This document shows, in pieces, positions 24,137 through 32,767 of a DNA stretch of 64,000 bases (positions are counted from its first letter, which is position 1; each line of letters starts with the position of its first letter). Location: NCBI GenBank assembly GCA_023439185.1, contig JAEXOR010000043.1, positions 45,542-109,541 on the forward strand, in the 5' to 3' direction. The position numbers and the translations under genes were made by a program. The notes below the pieces were generated by a model. The model saw only the letters and a program-made list of their open reading frames with translations, had not been told where the DNA came from and ran no database searches. This stretch comes from Bacillota bacterium (GTDB lineage Bacteria > Bacillota > Desulfotomaculia > Desulfotomaculales > Desulfallaceae).

Positions 24137-25468
24137 TTAATATTTGCTTAAATATTCCTTTACCTCCCATTCATGGACCCGGACCCGGTAGTGTTCCCAT
24201 TCGGCTTTTTTGACCGCCAAAAACTTTTCGTAAATATGCTGCCCCAGCGCGTTCCGAATTACCTCGTCCCGGGCCAGTTCGTCCAGGGCTTCGGCCAGGT
24301 TGCCGGGAAGATTGCCTATGCCCAGGCTGTCCCTTTCATGGTCATCCATCTCGTAGATATTCCTGTTGCAGGGCGCAGGCGGGGTAATGGCCTTGTCAAT
24401 ACCGTCCAGCCCGGCCTGCAGGCAAACAGCTATGGCCAGATAAGGGTTGCAGGACGGGTCCGGATTCCTCAACTCCACCCGGGTACTCATACCGCGTTTG
24501 GCCGGTATGCGGATTAACGGGCTGCGGTTTCTTGCGCTCCAGGCCAGGTACACCGGCGCCTCATAACCGGGGACCAGCCTTTTGTATGAATTAATTGTGG
24601 GGTTGGTGACGGCGGCTATGGCCCGGGCATGTTTGAGCAACCCCCCGATATAGTGGTATGCTTCGCTGCTTAACTGCATGGGGTCGGTGGGATCGTAAAA
24701 AACGTTTTCCCCGTTTTTAAACAGGCTTTGGTTCATATGCATGCCGCTGCCGTTAATTCCGAATACCGGCTTGGGCATGAATGTGGCATGCAGTCCATGA
24801 CGCTGGGCAATGGTACGCACAACAAATTTAAAGGTGACTATTTTATCGGCGATGTCCAGGGCGTTGGAATACTTGAAATCGATTTCATGCTGCCCCGGGG
24901 CCACTTCGTGGTGGGACGCCTCAATTTCAAAACCCATTTTTTCTAGTGTCAACACCATATTGCGGCGGGCGTCCTCCCCCATATCTATCGGGGTCAGGTC
25001 AAAATATCCGGCCCGGTCATGGGTTTTAAGGGTGTTTCTGCCTGATTCGTCGAGGTGGAACAGAAAAAACTCCAGCTCCGGTCCGACGTTCATTGTGTAA
25101 CCCCTGGCCAGTGTTTCCGCCATCAGTTTTTTCAGGGCCTGTCTCGGGCACCCCTCGAAGGAGGTGCCGTCGGGATTATAAATATCGCAGATCAGCCGGG
25201 CCACCGCTCCCTGCCCGGGACGCCACGGGAAAACTGCGAATGTCTCGGGATCCGGGCGCAGGTAAAGGTCGGATTTTTCAATACTGTTAAAACCGGATAT
25301 TGACGAACCGTCGAACATCAGTTCGCCGTCCAATGCCTTCTCCAGTTGATCCACAGTAATGGCCACGTTTTTCAGCAATCCGTTGATATCTGTAAATTGC
25401 AGCCGGATGAACTTAACCCCTGCTTCCAGGGCCTGGTCAAGAACCTGGTTTCTTTGCTCGTCATCCAT
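24137..25468 (-). CDS. glnA: Glutamine synthetase, type I
   Basis: Makes glutamine from glutamate, ammonia and ATP. 443 residues, GSI-alpha length. The catalytic set is intact: FDGSS (Asp53), metal ligands in ELEFFLF, HHEVAPGQHEID, His244 in GSGMH, flap Glu303 (GYEAP), and Glu332/Arg334 (RVELRNPDP). The adenylylation Tyr region is absent, as in Gram-positives. It follows the ANTAR regulator gene by 114 bases that hold an ANTAR-type hairpin and terminator, so expression is likely set by antitermination. A strong terminator follows. Confidence 0.95.
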   Translation of the reverse strand: MDDEQRNQVLDQALEAGVKFIRLQFTDINGLLKNVAITVDQLEKALDGELMFDGSSISGFNSIEKSDLYLRPDPETFAVFPWRPGQGAVARLICDIYNPDGTSFEGCPRQALKKLMAETLARGYTMNVGPELEFFLFHLDESGRNTLKTHDRAGYFDLTPIDMGEDARRNMVLTLEKMGFEIEASHHEVAPGQHEIDFKYSNALDIADKIVTFKFVVRTIAQRHGLHATFMPKPVFGINGSGMHMNQSLFKNGENVFYDPTDPMQLSSEAYHYIGGLLKHARAIAAVTNPTINSYKRLVPGYEAPVYLAWSARNRSPLIRIPAKRGMSTRVELRNPDPSCNPYLAIAVCLQAGLDGIDKAITPPAPCNRNIYEMDDHERDSLGIGNLPGNLAEALDELARDEVIRNALGQHIYEKFLAVKKAEWEHYRVRVHEWEVKEYLSKY

Positions 25469-25506
25469 ATGCCGATTTGCCCACCTTTCCAGAACTAGAG
25501 ATTAAA

Positions 25507-25563
25507 CAAAAAGGCGCTCCGGTAAGCGGGTATAGTCCCGCGTCCAAAAGGCGCCGTTGCCCA
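25507..25563 (-). promoter_or_regulatory. ANTAR-type hairpin and overlapping terminator before glnA
   Basis: Minus strand hairpin GGC-AACGGC-GCC (25550-25561) has a six-base loop with A1 and G4. The 3' half of this hairpin also forms the start of a larger stem (GGCGC with GCGCC, inner GCGGG/CCCGC) followed by TTTTTG. The two folds are mutually exclusive, as in known ANTAR antitermination leaders. It lies between the ANTAR regulator stop and glnA. Confidence 0.7.
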
Positions 25564-25582
25564 GTGGGTGCTTTTTTGCAAG

Positions 25583-26164
25583 TTATTTTTTTAAGTCGTA
25601 AGACATAATTACCGCTTCGGCCACCACCCGCATGGAAACCCGCTGGTTCATGCTTTGCCGCTGCATGCGCCGGAATGATTCCGGCTCGGTTAGACCCATG
25701 GTTTCCATTAGAATCCCCTTCGCTCTTTCCACCAGTTTCCTTGTTTCCAGAGTTTCCTTGAGATCCTTGATGTTTCTTTCCAGGTTAATCACTTCCTGGT
25801 AGTTGACCAGAGCCAGTTCAACTGCCGGCAATAAAGAGGATTCATTGACCGGTTTGAAGAGCAGGGCGTATGCCCTTGCTTCCCTGGCCCTTTCCATAAC
25901 CCCCTGGTGACTTAATGAAGCTGTGACCACCACCGGGGCCAGTTTGTCTTCATGTGCGATTCTGGCTATCTGTAACCCGTCCATACCGGGCAAAGACGCG
26001 TCGATAATCAGCAGATCAGGTTGTCTGCTGCGGATCATTTTCAGAGCGGTTACTCCGTCGCCGGCCTCGCCGACCACCCAGTAGCCGCACTTGCTTAACA
26101 TGGTTTTGATATTTTTGCTCCAGGCGGTGTCTGCGTCCGCCAGAACAATTCTATGTTCACCCAT
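25583..26164 (-). CDS. ANTAR-domain response regulator (antiterminator) 1
   Basis: 193 residues from the ATG at 26164, which follows AGGAGG; the frame extends upstream but that stretch is leader RNA. Receiver domain with Asp55 (LIIDASLPG) and Lys in FKPVN, a coiled-coil linker, then an ANTAR RNA-binding domain (LVERAKGILMETMGLTEPES, RRMQRQSMNQRVSM). ANTAR proteins bind paired hairpins in nascent RNA and stop terminator formation. Its own leader carries such hairpins (autoregulation), and glnA follows directly. No cognate kinase gene is near. Confidence 0.92.
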   Translation of the reverse strand: MGEHRIVLADADTAWSKNIKTMLSKCGYWVVGEAGDGVTALKMIRSRQPDLLIIDASLPGMDGLQIARIAHEDKLAPVVVTASLSHQGVMERAREARAYALLFKPVNESSLLPAVELALVNYQEVINLERNIKDLKETLETRKLVERAKGILMETMGLTEPESFRRMQRQSMNQRVSMRVVAEAVIMSYDLKK

Positions 26165-26199
26165 GGAGTTTTCCTCCTGTGCAGGAACGAAGAATATAA

Positions 26200-26316
26200 A
26201 TGCCCTCAGTGCAGGAATATACCTGTTGAGGGCATCGTTGCCGTTTCTTTGATACACCATTGTATCAATACTTTTAAACTTCTTTTATTATAGACTAACT
26301 AATTTAAGAAATGCAA
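26200..26316 (-). promoter_or_regulatory. Promoter and two-hairpin ANTAR leader of the regulator gene
   Basis: Minus strand, in order: -35 TTGCAT and -10 TATAAT with an 18-base spacer; hairpin P1 TTGATAC-AATGGT-GTATCAA (26249-26268); hairpin P2 GGC-AACGAT-GCC (26231-26242); terminator ATGCCCTCA / TGAGGGCAT (26200-26235) with a T-rich tail. Both hexaloops have A1 and G4, the full published ANTAR substrate pattern, and P2 overlaps the terminator. Confidence 0.85.
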
Positions 26317-26329
26317 TACTTAATTTATG

Positions 26330-27910
26330 CTAACCGAGGATCTCTTCCACTTCCGCCGCGTCGCAATCCATCACGTAGCTGATGCCTGTTATTTCAGCCG
26401 CTTCTCTGGTAAGAGATACCAGGTCGGTTCTGGCGATGTGTTCCAGGCTGAATTTGCGCGCTCCGCACATGAATTGCCTTAATCCCTGGGCCAGACGGCC
26501 GAAGTAACTGTACACGCCGATGGCGCCCACGGGTAATTTATTGAAGGCATCCGGCCCCAGGCTGTTTTTCAATTCTTCAACAGCGATGAAGACCTGCTCG
26601 ACTTTGTCGCCGTACTTTTTATATTCGTTCGGTACTTTACCCGCTTTAACGGCTTCGCCGACAGTTTTGCCCACCATGGCGGCGGTCAGGGCGGAACGGG
26701 CCATGCCGATGGCCCTGGTGTAGGGAGCGCCCATGGCCAAACCTTTATACATGTGGTCTTCAAGGGTAAACCCGCCGGCTATGGCCACAGGCGGCACATA
26801 AGCGCCGCGGGCCGCAAGCCTGTCGAGGCATTTAACCAGTATGGCCTGCAGATATACAGTGGGTACGCCCCATTCGTTCATCATCCGCCAGGGGCTCATG
26901 CCCGTACCGCCGCCGGCTCCGTCCACGGTTAACAAGTCCAGCCTGGCGTCCGAAGCGTACTTGACTGCCCGGGCCAAATCGGCGGGTCTATAAGCGCCGG
27001 TCTTGAGCATTACGTATTTGGCGCCGGTTTTACGCAGTGTTTCCACCCGGGCCATAAACGTCTCGTACTCCACAAAACCAATGCGGGAATGACGCTCAAA
27101 TTCCTCGAAGGACCCGGTTTTATAAGCTTCCTGTACCCGCTGATTCTCCGGATCCGGCAGTACGATATAGCCGCGGCCCTTTAACTGCAGGGCCCTTTCC
27201 AGGGAATTTAATTTTACTTCACCGCCGATATCTTTGGCGCCCTGTCCCCATTTTAACTCCACCGCATCCACACCCAGTTTTTCGATGGCGTATTCCTGTA
27301 CTCCCAGAGCGGTGTCCTCTACATTGGCCTGGACGGCGATAAAGCCGCTGCCGTTATACCAGTTCGTAAAGTCGCTGATTCTTTTAGCCATGTTGGGTGA
27401 GTGAATAATCCGGCCGTTTTTTATTTCGGAATCGGGGTCCATGGCGCACACGTTTTCGCCGATGACTATGCCAACACCGCAGATAGCGGCGCCGGCCGCC
27501 AGGTGATTCCAGTTGTTGGCGGCCACATCGGTGGAACCCATGCCGGCCACAACTATGGGCAGGTCCAGCTTAATTTCTCCGCCGGCGCCAACTAAACTCT
27601 CCAGGCTGACAGCAGGGAAAATAGCCTTATCGGGATCGGCTTCAATTCCATGGGCTCCGACAGCGGTACCCATGATGTTAAAATGCGAATAATCAACGGG
27701 ATAATCCTTTTGGGAAGCGGAAGTGGTTTTCCCGAAAGGCTGGGGGTAAAGCACTTCCTTGCCTCTGACGGAAGATTTGCCTATCTCGCATAAACCCGGA
27801 CACCCGTCAAGGCAGGTGACACACATCCCGCTAAACGGGCATTTGCTTTCCCCGGTGCGTAAACGGGTTAGGGTTGCCGCGCTGGCGTTGACTCCATTGC
27901 TAAAGCTCAT
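26330..27910 (-). CDS. FMN-binding glutamate synthase-like protein (GltB central domain)
   Basis: 526 residues from ATG at 27910 after GGAGG. A Cys-rich N-terminus (CPFSGMCVTCLDGCPGLC, five Cys) may hold an Fe-S cluster. The barrel part carries glutamate synthase FMN/2-oxoglutarate-site features: LKWGQGAKDIGGEV, LLTVDGAGGGTGMSPW and AIAGGFTLEDHMYKGLAMGA. It lacks the amidotransferase and GXGXG domains. It lies 111 bases downstream of the second glutamine synthetase gene and probably shares its transcript, so a role in glutamate formation or a related amino transfer is likely. Confidence 0.82.
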   Translation of the reverse strand: MSFSNGVNASAATLTRLRTGESKCPFSGMCVTCLDGCPGLCEIGKSSVRGKEVLYPQPFGKTTSASQKDYPVDYSHFNIMGTAVGAHGIEADPDKAIFPAVSLESLVGAGGEIKLDLPIVVAGMGSTDVAANNWNHLAAGAAICGVGIVIGENVCAMDPDSEIKNGRIIHSPNMAKRISDFTNWYNGSGFIAVQANVEDTALGVQEYAIEKLGVDAVELKWGQGAKDIGGEVKLNSLERALQLKGRGYIVLPDPENQRVQEAYKTGSFEEFERHSRIGFVEYETFMARVETLRKTGAKYVMLKTGAYRPADLARAVKYASDARLDLLTVDGAGGGTGMSPWRMMNEWGVPTVYLQAILVKCLDRLAARGAYVPPVAIAGGFTLEDHMYKGLAMGAPYTRAIGMARSALTAAMVGKTVGEAVKAGKVPNEYKKYGDKVEQVFIAVEELKNSLGPDAFNKLPVGAIGVYSYFGRLAQGLRQFMCGARKFSLEHIARTDLVSLTREAAEITGISYVMDCDAAEVEEILG

Positions 27911-28021
27911 TTTTTTCCATCCTCCAAATACAAAAAATTTTAACCTACTAATCACGCAACCACCTGTTTTTTGTTTACGGTGAGCTGCGTTGGCGCCCTC
28001 CTTTCTTGGAATATTTAAAAA

Positions 28022-29350
28022 CTAATAGTTACGCAGGTACTCATCCAGTTCCCACTGGTGCACGTGGTTCTGAAAACGCTCGCACTCAATTTCCTTACTG
28101 TCCAGATATCGTCCGTGCATATGTTTACCCAGCGCCTGCATAACCACTTCGTCGGTGGACAGCGCTTTAAGCGCGCTTTCCAGGTTTCGGGGCAGGCCCT
28201 TTTCCCGGATAATCTTTTTAATCTCCCAGACCGGTATATCCTCGGACAGCGGTTCGGGCAGGGGCAGCTTGCGCCGGATGCCGTCCAGCCCGGATTGCAG
28301 TATTGAAGACATCACCAGGTAAGGGTTGCTGGCCGGGTCCGGGCTTCTAAGCACCACCCTGGTATCGGCGCCGCGCCTGGAGGGAACACGGATCATGGCG
28401 CTGCGGTTAATCTGGGACCAGCCTGCCAGCACCGGGGCCAAATCGTTGGCCGAAATCCGTTTATAAGAGTTAATCAGCGGGTTGGCCACAGCGGTTAGGG
28501 CCCCGGCGTGCTCAATCAGACCGGCTATAAAATGCCTGGCTGTTTTGCTCAGGCCGTCTTTGGCGGATTGCTGGGAAAAAACGTTTTTATCATTTTGCCA
28601 CAAAGATAACTGCAGATGTAAACCTGAACCGTTAACCGCCGCCACCGGTTTGGGCATGAAGGTGGCGTGCAGGCCGTGCCTTTGGGCAATGGTGCGCACT
28701 ACGAACTTGAAGGTGGTAATACTGTCCGCCATGGCCAGGGCGTCATCATCCTTTAAAAAAATCTCATGTTGGCCCGGCGCAATCTCGTGGTGGGACGACG
28801 AAACATCAAAACCCATTTCCTGCAGGGTCAGCACCATGTCCCGCCGGGCGTTCTCCCCCATGTCAACGGGGGTAAGGTCGCAGTATCCGGCCTGGTCATG
28901 GGTGGTTACCGTAGGCTGGCCCGCTTCTTCGGTTTGAAACAGAAAAAATTCAATTTCCGCTCCTACCTGCAATTGAAAACCCATTTGTTCCGCCATGGCC
29001 AGGTTTTTTTTCAGGTTGGAGCGGGAGCAGGCGCTGAAAGGCGTGCCGTCCGGATTCAACACGTCGCAGGTTAACCTTGCCACAGCGCCTTCACGCGGGC
29101 GCCACGGGAAAATCGCGAAACTTGAAGGGTCGGGGCTCAGCAAGATATCTGATTCAAGCCGGCCCACGAAGCCTTCAATTACGGAACTGTCGAAGCTGAT
29201 CTGCCCCTCCAGCGCCCTGGGCAGTTCGTCGACAGTAATAGCAATATTTTTCAGAGCGCCGAACATGTTGGTAAATTGCAGGCGGATAAACTTAACGTTG
29301 TTCTGTTCCGCCTTCTCTATAACCTCTTGCCTGGTGAATGCTCCCACCAC
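28022..29350 (-). CDS. Divergent glutamine synthetase-like protein missing two active-site Glu
   Basis: 442 residues, aligned along its length with the intact GlnA 2.5 kb away (for example THDxAGYxDLTPxDMGE and FKFVVRTIAQRHGLHATFMP). Asp54, His245 and the EIEFFLF and HHEIAPGQHE metal residues remain. The flap Glu of GYEAP is Leu304 (ANDLAP) and the metal Glu of RVELR is Val333 (RVVLR); FDGSS is FDSSV. Normal glutamine synthesis therefore looks unlikely; it may be regulatory, inactive, or act on another amine. GTG start follows GGGGAGG; its leader has an ANTAR-type hairpin. Confidence 0.88.
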   Translation of the reverse strand: MVGAFTRQEVIEKAEQNNVKFIRLQFTNMFGALKNIAITVDELPRALEGQISFDSSVIEGFVGRLESDILLSPDPSSFAIFPWRPREGAVARLTCDVLNPDGTPFSACSRSNLKKNLAMAEQMGFQLQVGAEIEFFLFQTEEAGQPTVTTHDQAGYCDLTPVDMGENARRDMVLTLQEMGFDVSSSHHEIAPGQHEIFLKDDDALAMADSITTFKFVVRTIAQRHGLHATFMPKPVAAVNGSGLHLQLSLWQNDKNVFSQQSAKDGLSKTARHFIAGLIEHAGALTAVANPLINSYKRISANDLAPVLAGWSQINRSAMIRVPSRRGADTRVVLRSPDPASNPYLVMSSILQSGLDGIRRKLPLPEPLSEDIPVWEIKKIIREKGLPRNLESALKALSTDEVVMQALGKHMHGRYLDSKEIECERFQNHVHQWELDEYLRNY

Positions 29351-29384
29351 GATAAACCTCCCCGGGGCGGATGTTTCCGGGCAA

Positions 29385-29491
29385 AAATAAAACGCCCCAA
29401 CAGGCCTGCTTTGGCAAGCCTGAAGGGACGCCGTTGCCCCGAAAATATCACACCTATTTTATTAGTATAGAGTGATAGTAAAAAAAATCAA
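29385..29491 (-). promoter_or_regulatory. Promoter and ANTAR-type leader of the second glutamine synthetase gene
   Basis: Minus strand -35 TTGATT and -10 TATACT (16-base spacer), then hairpin GGGGC-AACGGC-GTCCC (29425-29440) with A1/G4 hexaloop. Its 3' strand restarts a terminator stem CGTCCC / GGGGCG with inner AGGC/GCCT, followed by TTTTATT. A first hairpin with a clear hexaloop is not obvious here. Confidence 0.7.
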
Positions 29492-29552
29492 CCTTAACTC
29501 TTTTATAATACTGTATACTTCATATCTGTAATTTAATATATCATTATTTTGA

Positions 29553-30125
29553 CTATTTTTGCAAGGCAACAATAATGTTTTTTGCTATTTTTGTTACCGG
29601 TACGCATTTATCCATGCTGCGGCGCTGCAGATAGCGGAAAGCTTCCTTTTCACTCATTCCGTGGGCTTCCATTAGTAATCCCTTGGCGCGTTCCACAATC
29701 TTTCTGTTCTCCAAATCCTTTTTCAGGTTTTTTATTTCGCTTTCCACGGCGGCGATCCGGCTAAAAAAACTCAGGGCTGTTTCAATGGCGGGCAGTACCC
29801 CCTCTTCCTGCAAGGGTTTGACAATCATTCCGTATACGCCTGCTGTCCGGGCTATTTCGGGCATATCCCGGTCGGAGTATGAGGTGACTATCAAAACCGG
29901 CGCCAGACGATGGTCATTAATTTCTCTGGCCAGGGTCAGGCTGCCGCCCGGCAGGTTGTCGTCTAAGAGCACAACGTCCGGTTCCCGTTTCAGCGCCGCC
30001 TGCAACGCGCTTCTGGCGTCATTTGGTTCGGCTACCACCAGATAACCGGACCTCTGTAATATGTCCACCAATTGTTGGTGCAAGGTTTTATCCGCATCGG
30101 CAACAATTAAACGCGTTCCATGCAT
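29553..30125 (-). CDS. ANTAR-domain response regulator (antiterminator) 2
   Basis: 190 residues from ATG at 30125 after GGGGTG. Receiver domain with Asp55 (VVLLDDNLPG) and Lys in VKPLQ, coiled-coil linker (ESEIKNLKKDLENRK), ANTAR domain (VERAKGLLMEAHGMSEKEAF, YLQRRSMDKCVPV). It resembles the first ANTAR regulator throughout and lies just upstream of the second glutamine synthetase gene, 200 bases away. No hexaloop hairpin is seen in its own short leader. Confidence 0.9.
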   Translation of the reverse strand: MHGTRLIVADADKTLHQQLVDILQRSGYLVVAEPNDARSALQAALKREPDVVLLDDNLPGGSLTLAREINDHRLAPVLIVTSYSDRDMPEIARTAGVYGMIVKPLQEEGVLPAIETALSFFSRIAAVESEIKNLKKDLENRKIVERAKGLLMEAHGMSEKEAFRYLQRRSMDKCVPVTKIAKNIIVALQK

Positions 30126-30222
30126 AACAACACCCCTGACCGCCGGAGTCAGTAAACATTTTAACACGTCCGGTCAGGCCGGCACAAGCAGGGTTATGAG
30201 TTGGCGGTGACTGAATTACCGG

Positions 30223-32034
30223 TCATTGTTCCGGAAGCAGGGCGGTGACAAAATACGTGTAACCCTGGGGGTGTTCCGCTATCGTGTCAGCGGCAGTACT
30301 GATCAAAAGCCGGGCGGTATCTCTTATTCCGGTGTCTCCGGTGGCGGCGGCCAGAGTAAGCAAGTTTGACGCCATTACCGAATTACCGGACGGAACGGCG
30401 CCGTCGTAAAACTCTTTGGGACGGGCAATAAGCTGTTCGGCGTCGCTGCCATAAAAGAAAAAGCCGCCTTTTTGCGTGTCCTGGAATAAATTAATGGTTT
30501 GACCGGTCAAGTCAACAGCCTGCTTCAGGTATTCGGGTTTAGAAGCAGCCCGGTGCAATTCGAGCAGTCCCCAGATCAAAAATGCGTAGTCGTCCAGATA
30601 ACCCTCGAAGGCCGCTTCGCCTTCCCGGTAACGGGCCAAAAGACGCCCGTCTTCCCTGAACAGTTTGTTGCGGATAAAAGATTCCGCTCTCTGCGCGGCG
30701 GCCAGTAAACTTGCATCCCCCAGAACGGCTGCACCCCGGGCCAGGGCGGCAATCATCAGCCCGTTCCAGGCAGTTAGGATCTTGTCGTCTTTATGCGGGT
30801 GCACTCTTTTCTCCCTGTGCTCAAAAATTATTTGCCTGCACTCTTCCAGCGTGGCTGTCAGTTTCTCCGGCTCGAGGTCCAGTTCCGCAGCCCTTTCGCC
30901 TGGCAGGCCCCGGAGCAGGTTGGGAATACTGTCTCCTTCAAAATTACCTTTGGATGTAATATCGTAAATCCGGTTAAATATCCCACCTTTGTCCTCGCCG
31001 AGCACTTTTTTTACTTTGGCGGGGGTCCAGACATAGAATTTCCCTTCTACCCCTTCGGAGTCGGCGTCCTCCGCGGAATAAAACCCTCCCTCCGGGTGAG
31101 TCATATCCCGGAGGATATAGGTGAAAATCTCCCTGGCCACCCGGGCATAAAAACCATTGCCTGTGGCCTGGTAAGCTTCCAGAAAAGCTATGGCCAGCAG
31201 CGCGTTATCGTATAGCATTTTTTCAAAATGCGGCACCAGCCAGTATTGATCCGTGGAATAGCGGGCAAAACCGAATCCTACATGGTCGTAGATTCCGCCC
31301 CGGTACATGGCTTGCAGCGTCTTTTCAGCCATGGCCAGTGCTTCGTCGTTGCCGGTGTGTTTCCAATAACGCAGCAAAAAAATAATGTTATGAGGAGTGG
31401 GAAACTTCGGCGCTTTGCCGAAGCCGCCATACTTGCGGTCAAATGTGTCGTGCAGGCTGCGGTAGCATTGATCCGCAATTTTTTCCGGTTCCATTCCGGA
31501 TTCAACGCTCCGGGGGGATAGTTGAAGCTGTTCTGTAATCATGTCGCCGGCCCTGACAACGGCGTCTCGGTTCTCCTGCCATTTGGCGGTCACCTGCTCC
31601 AGGATGTCAAGTAGCCCTATCCGGCCCCACATGGATTTTGGGGAGAAATAGGTCCCCGCGAAAAATGGTTTTTGATCCGGGGTCATCAGTATGGTCAGCG
31701 GCCAACCGCCCTGGCCGGTAAGGATCTGGCAGGCGTTCATGTAAACGTGATCGATATCCGGGCGTTCCTCGCGATCCACCTTGATGGAAATAAAATGCCG
31801 GTTAAGGTAATCCGCAACCTCTTGAGATTCAAAAGATTCCCGCTCCATGACATGGCACCAGTGACAGGTGGAATAGCCGATGGAAAGGAAGATGGGCCTG
31901 TCTTCCGCTTTGGCTTTGGCAAATGCCTCTTTGCCCCAGGGATACCAGTCCACGGGGTTATGGGCGTGCTGGAGAAGGTAAGGGGATTTTTCATTGATTA
32001 ACCGGTTTGTTTTTTTAGTTTCAGCTCTTTGCAC
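30223..32034 (-). CDS. YyaL-type thioredoxin-fold protein (DUF255)
   Basis: 603 residues from GTG at 32034, eight bases after GGAGG. The N-terminal thioredoxin-like domain shows NRLINEKSPYLLQHAHNPVD, SIGYSTCHWCHVMERESF with a CxxC pair, and GGWPLTILMTPD. The remainder is an alpha/alpha toroid like that of cellobiose 2-epimerases or glycosidases (EGGFYSAEDADSEG, KILTAWNGLMIAAL). Widespread family of unsettled function, perhaps redox or carbohydrate-linked; somewhat shorter than the common 650-690 residues. Single-gene unit. Confidence 0.88.
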   Translation of the reverse strand: MQRAETKKTNRLINEKSPYLLQHAHNPVDWYPWGKEAFAKAKAEDRPIFLSIGYSTCHWCHVMERESFESQEVADYLNRHFISIKVDREERPDIDHVYMNACQILTGQGGWPLTILMTPDQKPFFAGTYFSPKSMWGRIGLLDILEQVTAKWQENRDAVVRAGDMITEQLQLSPRSVESGMEPEKIADQCYRSLHDTFDRKYGGFGKAPKFPTPHNIIFLLRYWKHTGNDEALAMAEKTLQAMYRGGIYDHVGFGFARYSTDQYWLVPHFEKMLYDNALLAIAFLEAYQATGNGFYARVAREIFTYILRDMTHPEGGFYSAEDADSEGVEGKFYVWTPAKVKKVLGEDKGGIFNRIYDITSKGNFEGDSIPNLLRGLPGERAAELDLEPEKLTATLEECRQIIFEHREKRVHPHKDDKILTAWNGLMIAALARGAAVLGDASLLAAAQRAESFIRNKLFREDGRLLARYREGEAAFEGYLDDYAFLIWGLLELHRAASKPEYLKQAVDLTGQTINLFQDTQKGGFFFYGSDAEQLIARPKEFYDGAVPSGNSVMASNLLTLAAATGDTGIRDTARLLISTAADTIAEHPQGYTYFVTALLPEQ

Positions 32035-32195
32035 TTTTGTATCCTCCAAAAAAATTCTCTTAATTATTAAAATTCCCTATTTGCTGTGCTTTAAAAGTGG
32101 GAACGTATGGATTTAAAACAAAAACTACGATACCAACTTCTAAATTAAATAATCGGTCTTACGATGTGGTATGATATTGAAAAAACCCGGGTTAT

Positions 32196-32618
32196 TTATC
32201 TGAACTCCGGGTTTTTGCCACCCCGTAAAGAGGATATTCCCCTCTGGTTGGTGGGAGTGCCGGACAATTTATCTATAGCCTCGTCTTCAGTGGAAGCGAA
32301 AAATACATTTCTGCCGCGATTGCTCTCATAGATAAAGTCTTTTAACGGTTTACTTGAGTATTGAGAGAAATCGCCAATAATAGCAATTTTCATCTGGTAG
32401 TTACAAAACTTTTGCAGTATTTCTCCGGCCAGGCCGGTACTTAATTTAAAAAAGTCTTCTATGATGGCCGCTTTATTCAAGGCTACGCAATTACAGTTTG
32501 TTTCATAATGTACTGTGGCCATTAAATCCAGGGCCGACTGAACATCGGTAATCAACGGCTCATCGCTTTGCACAAGCGCAATAACAGTATTGTTTTTCCG
32601 TATCTTTTGGATGTTCAT
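32196..32618 (-). CDS. DUF4180-family protein
   Basis: 140 residues from ATG at 32618 after GAAAGGAAA. Sequence runs IALVQSDEPLITDVQSALDL, ALNKAAIIEDFFKLSTGLAG, KFCNYQMKIAIIGDFSQYSS, KDFIYESNRGRNVFF, which I recognise as DUF4180. Function is unknown; the fold is probably a STAS-like or TRAP-domain alpha/beta. Its promoter and first codons are duplicated beyond the neighbouring P-type ATPase gene (see repeats). Confidence 0.8.
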   Translation of the reverse strand: MNIQKIRKNNTVIALVQSDEPLITDVQSALDLMATVHYETNCNCVALNKAAIIEDFFKLSTGLAGEILQKFCNYQMKIAIIGDFSQYSSKPLKDFIYESNRGRNVFFASTEDEAIDKLSGTPTNQRGISSLRGGKNPEFR

Positions 32619-32703
32619 CTTTTGATTTCCTTTCAATTATCTCATTTCTTAAATTGTATTATTGTATTATTGAAATGCGTTTCATCCACCTGCAATTGTT
32701 TCT
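32591..32703. repeat. Direct repeat copy A (DUF4180 5' end and leader)
   Basis: About 113 bp that recur at 35522-35626 with roughly 95 percent identity and one 8-base gap (extra ATTGTATT-like unit here). This copy contains the start codon, ribosome binding site and upstream region of the DUF4180 gene. Confidence 0.85.
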
Positions 32704-32767
32704 CTAAAAGCTAGATCAAAAAGTAAAGCAAAAACCTCTTTGCACAAATACCCTCTGTCGCGAGGGG

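Noticed and set aside
26165..26260. N-terminal extension of the first ANTAR regulator
   Set aside because: This stretch is the hairpin/terminator leader; the ATG at 26164 has a strong ribosome binding site.
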